From positions 62,001 through 126,000 of the forward strand of contig JAUHWG010000017.1 in assembly GCA_030424595.1 (NCBI GenBank): a DNA stretch of 64,000 bases. Direction: 5' to 3'. The translations under genes were made by a program, and so were the position numbers. Under the pieces are notes generated by a model, which was not told the origin of the DNA, did no database searches, and saw only the letters and a program-made list of their open reading frames with translations. The DNA is from Polyangia bacterium (GTDB lineage Bacteria; Myxococcota_A; Polyangia; Nannocystales; Nannocystaceae). Shown piece by piece: positions 9,701-16,361 of this stretch. The stretch's first letter is position 1, and every line of letters begins with the position of its first letter.

Positions 9701-11969
9701 CGTCGATGAGCGGCGGCTCCGCGCTGACGACGTCCATGCCGAGCTCGGTCAGGACGTTGACGAGCTCGGCCTCATCATCGTTGAGGGCGACGAGGTGGGG
9801 CCGCGCGGTCGAGGCGACGAGGAGCCGACCCCGGCGATCGGGGAGGATCGTGAGCCCGTCGATGCCTCCGTCCGCGAGCTCGGCCGCGTGGGCGCTGAGG
9901 AAGCGGAGCACCTCGGTGAGCCATGTGGCGTTCGGCTCTTCTTCGGCCGACGGAGACCAGGGGCGGGCGTTCTCCGAGGTCGGCGCCAAGATCCGCCCGA
10001 GCTCGACGACGACGCGCTTGAGGTCCATGTCGACGACCTGGGCGGGCAGCGAGGGTCGCAGGCGCGTGTGCCCTTGGATCCCTGCGTCGATGAACCACGC
10101 CTCATGGGCGGCGAAGAGAGAGCGGGTCTCGGCCTCGGCGAGGAAGATCTCGACGCCGCGGCCGAAGGCCCGGAGAGTGCCGTCAGCGCACAGAGCGAGC
10201 GGCAGGCCGACGATGTCGTCAGTGCGATCGGAGATGCAGAATTGGAGGAGATCGACGATGTGCGAGCGCTCGCGCAGGCACGCGCGCGGGCTCTCGGCGA
10301 TCGTCACCTCCAACGGGGAGTCGACGCGGAGCCAGGCCCGGACCTGCTCGGGGCGGTAGCGGCGGGTCAACACCCCCGCCTGCTCTGCGCTCGTCGCGAG
10401 CCGCCGGGGAATGTCGGGATCGGGCAGTCGAAGGCCGTCGTCGCGGAGAGCGTCCTGGAGGTCGTCGCCCCAGAGCGGAGGCGGGAGCGAGGTCTCCTGC
10501 AGCGACCTCCACTCGATCTCGTCGCCCGCTCGGGTGCGGACGAGCGGGAGCTCGGCGAGGCGGCTGAGCAGCGCCGCGGCGAAGCTACGCCAGGGCTCCT
10601 CGGCGTGCCGGGGGAGGGCGGGCCAGAGATCGTAGAAGGCGCCGAGACCGGCCACCGCGGCGTCCGGGATCAGGGCAGAGATCGCGAGGGCGGCGGCCTG
10701 CGGGGCGGCGTGTTCGAGGAGCGCTCGGTTCCAGGCGACGCGGACACGGTCGGCCTCGGCGTAGAGATCCGGGTCGGTCGAGATCTGGCGGCGCGAGGGA
10801 TCGAGGTCGAAGCAGCCGTTGATATGGCAGGGGAGGTTGCCGGTCTGATCGGGCAGGGGAAAGGTGCAGAAGAGCTTGCCGTGCTGGCGGGCGATCCCGT
10901 AGTGGCCGTCGTCCCGCGGCAGCAGTCGCAGCGCCGCGCCGACCCAGGGGAGAGCCTTCTCGCGGAGCGCCAGCATCCGCTCGTTGAGCTTGAGCAGCTG
11001 ACCCGCGTTGTCGGCGAAGAGGCCGGTCACGACCTGCCAGGCGCGAAGCTCGACCGAGCCGGGCGTGCGCGCCTCGATCTTGTGGCGATAGACGGCGCGC
11101 GGCAGCTCCTCGCAGTCGGCGCGCCAGACGACGATCCGCTCGGCGATGTCCCCTTCGACCGCGGTGTTGCCGATCTCTCGCATCGCCTGGACCTCGTCGC
11201 GGTCGAGGGTGGAGAGGGTGAGGCGCTCCTGAAGTGAGCCATCGCTGTCGACCTCGAAGACCGTGATCTCGAGGAGGTTGCGGGCGAAGAGCAGGAGCTC
11301 GTCGCCGCCGCTCTCGAGGTCCGAGATGAGCTGTTCGACGTCGGCGTGGGTGAACGCCTCTTCGCAGATCTCGGACTCCTTCGCCTGCTCTGGAGTCCGG
11401 GCGGGGAGGCGGAAGATCGTCCCAGGGTGGTCCTCTTCGAGGTCGGTGAGGCCCGCGGCCTTGAAGGTGCCGAGCCAGTCGGCGGCGTCGCCCCAGAGGT
11501 CCGCGAGGGCCCATCGCTTGCCGGCCGGCTCGCTCTCATCGGCGACGGTCTCGCGGTGGGGATCAAAGGAGATGGCCCACCGCCCCGAGATGAAGCTGGG
11601 GTAGTCGCTGACGTTGTAGACGGTGTTGAAGCCGAGGCCGAAGCGTCCAGTCTTCGGCCCCTGCTCCGACTTCGAGCTCTCGCCGATGCTCCGGATCGCC
11701 GCGAAGTCGGCCTCCGTGAAGAGCTTGTCGTTGGTGACCAAGAGCGCGGGTCCCTGGAGCCGGGCCATGCGTGGATCGGGGAGCTTGTCCCGGGGATGCT
11801 CGCGCCCGTCCCAGATCACGCTGACTCGGGTCGCGCCCGCGTCGTCTGCGTTCTGGAGGAGCTCCTTGAGGATGCCGATGCTCCGCGGATAGCTCCGCAG
11901 GAGCCCGCGCAGTCGCACCGTCAGCCGCTCACGCTGACCAAAGCCCTCGCCGACAACTTTCTCACCCAT
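6798..11969 (-). CDS. sacsin-like Hsp90-fold ATPase with C-terminal DUF3883 (NO VEIN) domain
   Basis: This is a 1,723-residue protein. The N-terminal 250 residues form a GHKL/Hsp90-type ATP-binding fold of the sacsin kind: ILKELLQNADDAGAT carries the N-box Asn/Asp, and TGRFGLGFNTVYNVSDYP is the Gly-rich lid. The long middle is helical and repetitive without a domain I can name. The last about 160 residues (AFVG...FAYEEAAGRKVK...RYGRQYWLYIVERAL pattern) match the DUF3883 fold of plant NO VEIN and restriction-like proteins. The gene stands alone between a terminator and a 530-bp intergenic region. Proteins of this architecture occur in bacterial defence islands, but a defence role here is inference; a chaperone-like role is the alternative. 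Confidence 0.8.
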   Translation of the reverse strand: MGEKVVGEGFGQRERLTVRLRGLLRSYPRSIGILKELLQNADDAGATRVSVIWDGREHPRDKLPDPRMARLQGPALLVTNDKLFTEADFAAIRSIGESSKSEQGPKTGRFGLGFNTVYNVSDYPSFISGRWAISFDPHRETVADESEPAGKRWALADLWGDAADWLGTFKAAGLTDLEEDHPGTIFRLPARTPEQAKESEICEEAFTHADVEQLISDLESGGDELLLFARNLLEITVFEVDSDGSLQERLTLSTLDRDEVQAMREIGNTAVEGDIAERIVVWRADCEELPRAVYRHKIEARTPGSVELRAWQVVTGLFADNAGQLLKLNERMLALREKALPWVGAALRLLPRDDGHYGIARQHGKLFCTFPLPDQTGNLPCHINGCFDLDPSRRQISTDPDLYAEADRVRVAWNRALLEHAAPQAAALAISALIPDAAVAGLGAFYDLWPALPRHAEEPWRSFAAALLSRLAELPLVRTRAGDEIEWRSLQETSLPPPLWGDDLQDALRDDGLRLPDPDIPRRLATSAEQAGVLTRRYRPEQVRAWLRVDSPLEVTIAESPRACLRERSHIVDLLQFCISDRTDDIVGLPLALCADGTLRAFGRGVEIFLAEAETRSLFAAHEAWFIDAGIQGHTRLRPSLPAQVVDMDLKRVVVELGRILAPTSENARPWSPSAEEEPNATWLTEVLRFLSAHAAELADGGIDGLTILPDRRGRLLVASTARPHLVALNDDEAELVNVLTELGMDVVSAEPPLIDAIRNLHRRYPGLMMPIGGRSLAYALSLAPEVQSALATDQRAREQLLDALANPAWIAAYEDETRQLLRRTPLLRTVRGRPVSADEPGLFLPTDFDGPAIDGLAMDFVDVGPNDRWRPLLLELEVPELDRERFLADVFLRSYGDLADHDQVALLQWLRQHIDLSALERSSPETAEALRSSALIRGVDGQLYAASHLYDPGDDGAPLDSSAQVPDFDHYPGDRGDWRSFFADLGLRETPQAGAILEHIDALCARFDDEQGPVEGELAELLTYVERLWLHLHGKDAAEAESLAAELRPRAWLTSLPSSEMAAFTPSERRLYRGDELVRPEQLGLVASTAPTLGASGLRPEFMTALGLPSSPPVEPVLAHLLDLSRRWMTGERGALTTEILSARCAALYAYVGRLEDAPSAAQLAPLADTPCIWDGSRFWRADHTFAVSVAELFGDRRGFVVGEGDAHRGLERLGRRPQVQTDDIASMLGDLRDDSDGAPLSRPDLESVLRLLRRYVDLRAARQPPSTSERSALPVPTREGILVNSDALFVDDAPWFAARLPGGTLPLLNSKVNAETIACLGIRRLSQYTREELAETPALSGNVDRIEFCRALTTTVHHPLFAVGLERLLVAHGKTGSADLTRLSALELRPVDRLITQLQVDGMRGPLGRREVALFADDDAGIVYISADHWDTVVVALAEAINRLLGDRPGERLDNLSHLEALLRTEPADIEALLDHRRVPRAQSADLRPVAEPEEIDDLFAEIQEPEPTSEDDGASPKKIPSRAIGVERLAFVGSEELAPTASNDVSAAALDACFAYEEAAGRKVKAMPPGTPGYELQSGRISDPSARFIRVYGLDGDWDELTVLLAKRDAVAARTFGRQYWLYIVERALKPDARRIYRIQDPLPRIARYALDARWRSQAERDGGGVGPQIGWVHSSDTAPPGTIVAVERAGMFTWVTVRLDSGAQEKRFFKPAVDRVQPA

Positions 11970-12499
11970 TGTTCACCGCCTACGCGTCCAGTGTCGCTCG
12001 AGCGGGTGCGAATGGACAACATGGGCCCGCCAGGGCGCGTGCCTGCTTTGATGAAGATGACCGCATTTGTCGGGTCACCTGGGCAGGCGCTGACACGGAC
12101 CCCTCAGAGGTTTGCGAGGGCGGTTGTGCTTCCATGTGCCGCCGTGTGCTGGAGTGTGCCCGTCCGCGGCGGGCGGTGGTGTATGCACCTATGGACAGCC
12201 TCATCGTCACATACTGTGTTCATCGGGCTGAACACGGCGATGGCACGGGCTGCGAGCCTCCGTGCTCGCCGTCGCGGTAGGTCGAGGGGGACGTTCGCGG
12301 ACCTATTGGCGACACTTCCGTGCACTGTCGGGATCGCACACCGTCTGGCGCAGAGGACTGCGACCGAATCGCCCAGGCTCGCGTGAATCGCCCAGCTCCG
12401 CCGAGAGTGGTCGCACGGCCCGCGACGACGGCTCTTCGTCGAAGCCGAGAGGAGCTGTGATCGCGGCGCGAGAGCACACGGGACTCTTGCCGCGGGGTG
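11970..12499. other. intergenic region carrying one copy of a dispersed repeat
   Basis: About 530 bp lie between the start of the sacsin-like gene and the end of the Roadblock gene at 12500. No credible coding frame is seen. Its left part should hold the promoter of the sacsin-like gene. Its right end holds the 59-bp repeat described separately. Confidence 0.5.
12437..12495 (-). repeat. 59-bp dispersed repeat, copy 1, directly 3' of a stop codon
   Basis: This copy and the one at 43937-43995 share a 16-base left part (CGTCGAAGCCGAGAGG) and a right part of more than 20 bases containing GCGCGAGAGCACACGGGACT, separated by 10 unrelated bases. Both copies end 4 bases before the stop codon of a minus-strand gene. 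The matching placement 3' of two unrelated genes suggests a functional 3' element rather than a chance match. Confidence 0.7.
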
Positions 12500-12898
12500 C
12501 TAGAGCGCAATGTCGAGGAGGGGGCGGATAATCCGGGTCAGCTTCCGCGCCGCTGCGGTGGAGAGGCGGCGCCAGGTCGCACGATGTGGAGCGTGGATGA
12601 CCAGGAAAATGCGGGGGGTGAACCCCTGCGCCAGCGCGCGGACGATAAAGCGACCGCTCGTCCCGCTGAGAATCGTCATCTCATCGACCTCATCGACCGA
12701 GAAATCGCGCATGGCCCGGAGGGCGATATCATTGAGCAGGCTGGTCAGCCCCGCGGCGACCTCCGAGCGCTCGAGATCACCGGCAGAGGCGATGAGCAGG
12801 CCCTGCTCTGTGCAGACAAGGGATAGAAGGTATCCGCCGCGTTGGTTCAACTCCGCGAGGACCGCGGTGGCCCGAAGCTCCATTCCCGATTCGCTCAT
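12500..12898 (-). CDS. Roadblock/LC7-like protein
   Basis: This is a 132-residue protein with the Roadblock/LC7 layout: an N-terminal helix (ELRATAVLAELNQR), then GGYLLSLVCTEQGLLIASAG as the strand-turn signature, a long helix (EVAAGLTSLLNDIALRAM), and strands MTILSGTSGRFIVRALAQG. The C-terminus is longer and basic (APHRATWRRLSTAAARKL), unlike the protein at 5780. It was not given a start other than the first ATG. It stands alone with no GTPase beside it. It probably acts as a dimeric regulatory platform for a small GTPase encoded elsewhere. Confidence 0.65.
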   Translation of the reverse strand: MSESGMELRATAVLAELNQRGGYLLSLVCTEQGLLIASAGDLERSEVAAGLTSLLNDIALRAMRDFSVDEVDEMTILSGTSGRFIVRALAQGFTPRIFLVIHAPHRATWRRLSTAAARKLTRIIRPLLDIAL

Positions 12899-13317
12899 AG
12901 GCTCTACGTCGCTATCTTAGCAGGATGCTGCGCTCTGCGGCACTACGCTCGATATTATGGGAGTTGAGGCCGAGCTTCGCCCCTGTGGTGCGAGTACGTC
13001 CAGGGTCGCACCACCGTCGCAGGGGGCGATGATCGACGAGCCTTTTGAGCCCGGGATCATGAGGATGGACAAGCTCCTCTACCGCTGAGCTCGCGAAGGC
13101 TGCTCTCGCCTCCTCCGCGGCTCATGCTGTCTTCCCTCTCGACCTGTCCGCCGAGTCCAGGGAATGTACCGTGAACGCTCAGCTCACGGTGCGCGCAAAG
13201 GGAGCGGCGCTCGCTCGCGGTCGTGGCGAGGCGGGTGTCGGTGTTGGTGCCGGTGCGGGCGTCGGTGTCGGTGTCGGTCGGTGTCGGTCGGCCCCGCCGG
13301 GGGCACGCGCCTCGGCT
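12899..13317. other. intergenic region with GGTGTC-type simple repeat
   Basis: About 420 bp lie between the Roadblock gene and the MerR gene end. The segment 13233-13300 is an imperfect short tandem repeat of GGTGTC/GGTGCC units. It lies 3' of the MerR gene. Frames through it are pure repeat translations and are not believed to be genes. Confidence 0.5.
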
Positions 13318-13764
13318 TCACGCGTCGGGCTCGTCGCCTGCGCCGTCGCAGAGATCGCCCTTCGCGAGGCTGTCGACGATCAGGCAGCGGCCGACGTCCC
13401 CCCCTTCACAGCTGTCGGCGAGGCGAGAGAGCTCGCCGTGGAGGCGGGTGAGATCGTCGATCTTCTGCTCGATGGCGCCGATGTGCTCACGGATCAGCTG
13501 GTCGACGCTGGCGCAGGGTTTGCGGGCGTCGCTGGAGAGCGCGAGCAGCTCGCGGATCCTGTCGAGGCTGAGGCCGATCGCCCGGGCGCGGCGGATGAAG
13601 CTCAGGCGGTCGACGTGCTCGCGGGCGTAGACCCTGTATCCGGAGCGGTTGCGCGGCGGCTCCGGGAGCAGGTCGATCCGCTCGTAGTAGCGGATCGTCT
13701 CGAGCTTGACCCCGCTGGCGTGTGCCGCCTCGCCGATGCTCCATGACGAGGGTGGGGAGGCCAT
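13318..13764 (-). CDS. MerR-family metal-responsive regulator (ZntR/CadR/PbrR type)
   Basis: This is a 148-residue regulator. The start is placed at ATG 13764 so that the helix-turn-helix opens normally (WSIGEAAHASGVKLETIRYYE); a GTG at 13827 in frame is the alternative. The DNA-binding half is followed by a dimerisation helix (LIREHIGAIEQKIDDLTRL). Cys residues occupy the metal-site positions of the ZntR/CadR/PbrR group: CASVD before the helix, SCEGG and RCLIVDSL after it. It is divergent from czcCBA with a perfect operator between them, so it very probably activates that pump in response to Zn, Cd, Co or Pb. Which ion is not decided by sequence. Confidence 0.88.
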   Translation of the reverse strand: MASPPSSWSIGEAAHASGVKLETIRYYERIDLLPEPPRNRSGYRVYAREHVDRLSFIRRARAIGLSLDRIRELLALSSDARKPCASVDQLIREHIGAIEQKIDDLTRLHGELSRLADSCEGGDVGRCLIVDSLAKGDLCDGAGDEPDA

Positions 13765-13849
13765 CCACGAAGCCTGCCCGAGCGGACGCGTCTTTCCAAG
13801 GAGGTCGTCACACTTGAGTTTCTTCACGGGTCGCAGGGGCCTGCACAGC

Positions 13850-13880
13850 TTGACCCTGTAGTGGCTACAGGGTCCATCTT
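13850..13880 (+). promoter_or_regulatory. MerR-type operator/promoter of czcCBA
   Basis: TTGACC (13850-13855) serves as -35, and CATCTT (13875-13880) as a weak -10, with the long 19-bp spacer that is typical for MerR-activated promoters. Across the spacer lies a perfect 10-bp inverted repeat GACCCTGTAG / CTACAGGGTC (13852-13861 and 13865-13874) with a 3-base centre. The czcC ATG at 13893 is only about 12 bases past the -10, so the mRNA leader should be very short or absent. Confidence 0.88.
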
Positions 13881-13892
13881 CGTCGGGTCATC

Positions 13893-15173
13893 ATGAGCCT
13901 GCTCAACACCCTCGCGGCCTGCCTGGCGCTGGTCGCAGCGCCGGTCTCAGCGCAGCCGTCTGCGGCGGCGAAGTGCCAGGGGACGCTCGCGAGGGAGCAG
14001 GTGGTCGCTTGCGCGCTCGCGGCGAGCCCCGACATCGAGGCGCTCGAGCAGGGCGCCGAGGCGGTGGCGGCGAGACGTCTCAGCGCGCGGACGATCCTGC
14101 CGACGAACCCGCGCGTCGAGCTCAGCGCGGCGGCGCGTCGGAGCCTGCGGACGACGGATCGGGACACCAACTTCTACGGGACGCTGAGCCAAGAGGTCGA
14201 GGTGGCGGGGCAGCGAGGCAAGCGTCTCGCGGTCGTCGACGCCGCGGTGGCGGCCGAGCGTTCGCGGATCGACGCCGGTCGACGAGAGGTCGCCGCAGAG
14301 GCCTTGCGACGCTACTACGAGGCGCTCGCGGCCCGCGATGAGCGGGTGATGATCGAGCGGATCGATCGAGGCCTGGATCGCCTCGCCGAGCTCGCGGAGG
14401 CGAGCGAGAGCGCCGGTCTGGGCAGCGGTCTAGGCACCGAGGTCGCGTCGACGACGGTCGTCAAGGTTCGCCAGCGGGCTATCCGAGCCGAGCGGCGGCA
14501 GGCGGCGGCGCAGGCCCTCCTCGGGGGTCTCCTCGGGCTCGACCCGGCGGCGCCGAACCTCGAGCTGGTCGGCGAGCTGAGGCCCCTGGTGATCACGGCG
14601 GAGGTCGAGGCGCTCGTCGCCAGGGGGCTCGAGATGCGGGCGGAGATCGAGATCGCCAGCGCTGAGCGTGAGGCCCAGCGTCGTCAGGGCGAGCTCTATC
14701 GCCGCCTCCGGGTCCCCAACCCATCGCTCGTCCTCTACGGCCAGCGCGACGGCTTCTTTGAGCAGGTGCTCGGCGGCGGCGTCGGCCTGGCGATCCCGCT
14801 CCCGAGCCCGCTCGGTCACACCTTCAAGGGCGAGATCGCGGAGTCACGGGCCCGCGTCCGCCAGGCAGACGCGGAGCTCGAGGGGTTGCGTCGGCGGATC
14901 CGGGCGGAGGTCGTCACCGCGTACACGGCGTTCAAGGCCGCCGAGGCTGAGCTCGCGCTCTTCGACGCCGACCGCCTGACCCGCGTCGAGGGGTATCTCC
15001 GCGAGCTGACCGAGGAGATGGCCGCCGGGAGGGTGACGATCCGCGAGGGCGCGCTGCTCCAGCTCGCCCTCCTCGATCTCCTCGCCAACTACATCGAGGT
15101 CCGCCGCGAGCACTGCCTCGCGAGCGTCGAGCTGGCCCGCGCCGCAGGGCTCCTGCCCGAGGAGATCCGTTGA
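13893..15173 (+). CDS. czcC: CzcC-like outer-membrane efflux factor
   Basis: This is a 426-residue outer-membrane channel of the TolC/OEP family. An N-terminal signal peptide (MSLLNTLAACLALVAAPVSA, cut before QPS) is followed by two long alpha-helical repeats typical of the trimeric channel (VEVAGQRGKRLAVVDAAVAA in the first, RVRQADAELEGLRRRIRAEV in the second). It would form the outer-membrane exit of the metal pump. It is the first gene of a tight operon: its TGA overlaps the czcB ATG (TGATG). Expression is expected to follow the MerR operator immediately upstream. Confidence 0.88.
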   Translation: MSLLNTLAACLALVAAPVSAQPSAAAKCQGTLAREQVVACALAASPDIEALEQGAEAVAARRLSARTILPTNPRVELSAAARRSLRTTDRDTNFYGTLSQEVEVAGQRGKRLAVVDAAVAAERSRIDAGRREVAAEALRRYYEALAARDERVMIERIDRGLDRLAELAEASESAGLGSGLGTEVASTTVVKVRQRAIRAERRQAAAQALLGGLLGLDPAAPNLELVGELRPLVITAEVEALVARGLEMRAEIEIASAEREAQRRQGELYRRLRVPNPSLVLYGQRDGFFEQVLGGGVGLAIPLPSPLGHTFKGEIAESRARVRQADAELEGLRRRIRAEVVTAYTAFKAAEAELALFDADRLTRVEGYLRELTEEMAAGRVTIREGALLQLALLDLLANYIEVRREHCLASVELARAAGLLPEEIR

Positions 15174-16360
15174 TGCCCAAGCGCAGCCCCTACCTCCGCG
15201 CCGCGTTCGCCCTCGGGCTCGCCCTCAGCCCCGCCTGCGGGGCGCCGGAGGCTGAGCCCGCCGAGCGCGGTGACCCCCACGGTGATCCCCACGGCGACGA
15301 GCACGAGCACGAGGCGCTGCCGAAGAAGGTCGAGCTCGACGCCGAGGTCATCGCCGCCGCCGGGATCGTGTCGACGCCGGTGTCACGGGTCGCGATCGCG
15401 CCGGTGATCGAGGCGATTGGCCAGCTCGAGGCGGATCCTGCCCGGACCGTCGAGGTCGCGGCGAGGGTGGCGGGGGTCGTCCATGAGGTCTCCTTCGCCG
15501 AGGGGGAAGAGGTCAAGGAGGGTCAGCCGCTGGTGACGATCCGGGCGCCCCGGCTCGGCGGGCTGCGGGCCGACTACGCCGCGCTCAACGCCCGCGCGGC
15601 CTCGGCCCAGGCGAACGTCGCCCGCCTGGAGGTGCTCGCCGGCAAGAGCATGGCCTCCAAGCAGGAGCTGGCCGGGGCGCGGGCGGAGGCGTCGGCCCTC
15701 GCGGCGGAGGCGAAGGCCGCAAAGCAGCGCCTGCGCGCCCTCGGCCTGCGGACCCAGGGGTCGGCGTCGACGTTCGTCCTGCGGGCGCCGATCTCCGGCG
15801 TCATCACCGAGCGTGCGATCGTCGAGGGCGAGGCGGTCACCGAGGACGACACGATCGCCACGATCACCAACCTCGACGAGGCGTGGTTTCAGGCGCGGGT
15901 CTTCGAGCATACGCTCGCCAAGGTCCGGGTCGGCGCCGCGGCGGAGGTCGTGCTCAACGCCTATCCGGAGCGGGTGCTCCTCGGCGAGGTCGACCTCCTC
16001 TCGCCGATGGTCGACCGCCACGCGCGGACGATCACAGCCCGCGTGGTGATCAAGAACGCAGACGGGGCGCTCCGCCTCGGCCTCTTCGGCCGCGCTCGGA
16101 TCGCGACGACCGACACCCCGAGCGCGCCGGTGCTCGCGGTCTCGCGCAGCGCGATCATCGACGTCGAGGATCGGCCGGTGGTCTTCGTCGACCTCGGCGA
16201 CGGCGTGTACGAGCGCCATGACGTGACGCTCGGGGTCTCGGGGCCGGGCCTCGTCGAGATCACCCACGGGATCAGCGAGGGCGAGCGGGTCGTCGATCGC
16301 GGGGCCTGGTCCCTCAAGAGCGTGCTCCTGCGGGGGACCATGGGCGAGGACGACCACTGA
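15173..16360 (+). CDS. czcB: CzcB-like periplasmic adaptor (membrane fusion protein)
   Basis: This is a 395-residue membrane fusion protein of the HlyD/CzcB group. The start at ATG 15173 overlaps the czcC stop codon. A signal sequence ends in LSPAC, which may be a lipoprotein anchor. It is followed by a His/Asp/Glu-rich segment (GDPHGDPHGDEHEHE) that could capture metal ions before hand-over to the pump. Then come the biotinyl-lipoyl-like lobe (VHEVSFAEGEEVKEGQPLVT), a coiled hairpin (LNARAASAQANVARLEVLAG) and a beta-barrel (VLRAPISGVITERAIVEGE). It bridges CzcA and CzcC across the periplasm. Confidence 0.9.
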   Translation: MPKRSPYLRAAFALGLALSPACGAPEAEPAERGDPHGDPHGDEHEHEALPKKVELDAEVIAAAGIVSTPVSRVAIAPVIEAIGQLEADPARTVEVAARVAGVVHEVSFAEGEEVKEGQPLVTIRAPRLGGLRADYAALNARAASAQANVARLEVLAGKSMASKQELAGARAEASALAAEAKAAKQRLRALGLRTQGSASTFVLRAPISGVITERAIVEGEAVTEDDTIATITNLDEAWFQARVFEHTLAKVRVGAAAEVVLNAYPERVLLGEVDLLSPMVDRHARTITARVVIKNADGALRLGLFGRARIATTDTPSAPVLAVSRSAIIDVEDRPVVFVDLGDGVYERHDVTLGVSGPGLVEITHGISEGERVVDRGAWSLKSVLLRGTMGEDDH

Positions 16361-16361
16361 G

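Noticed and set aside
9057-11237. 726-residue open frame on the plus strand
   Set aside because: It lies fully inside the sacsin-like gene on the other strand, is rich in Arg/Glu/Gly in a pattern typical of antisense frames in high-GC DNA, and has no family motifs.
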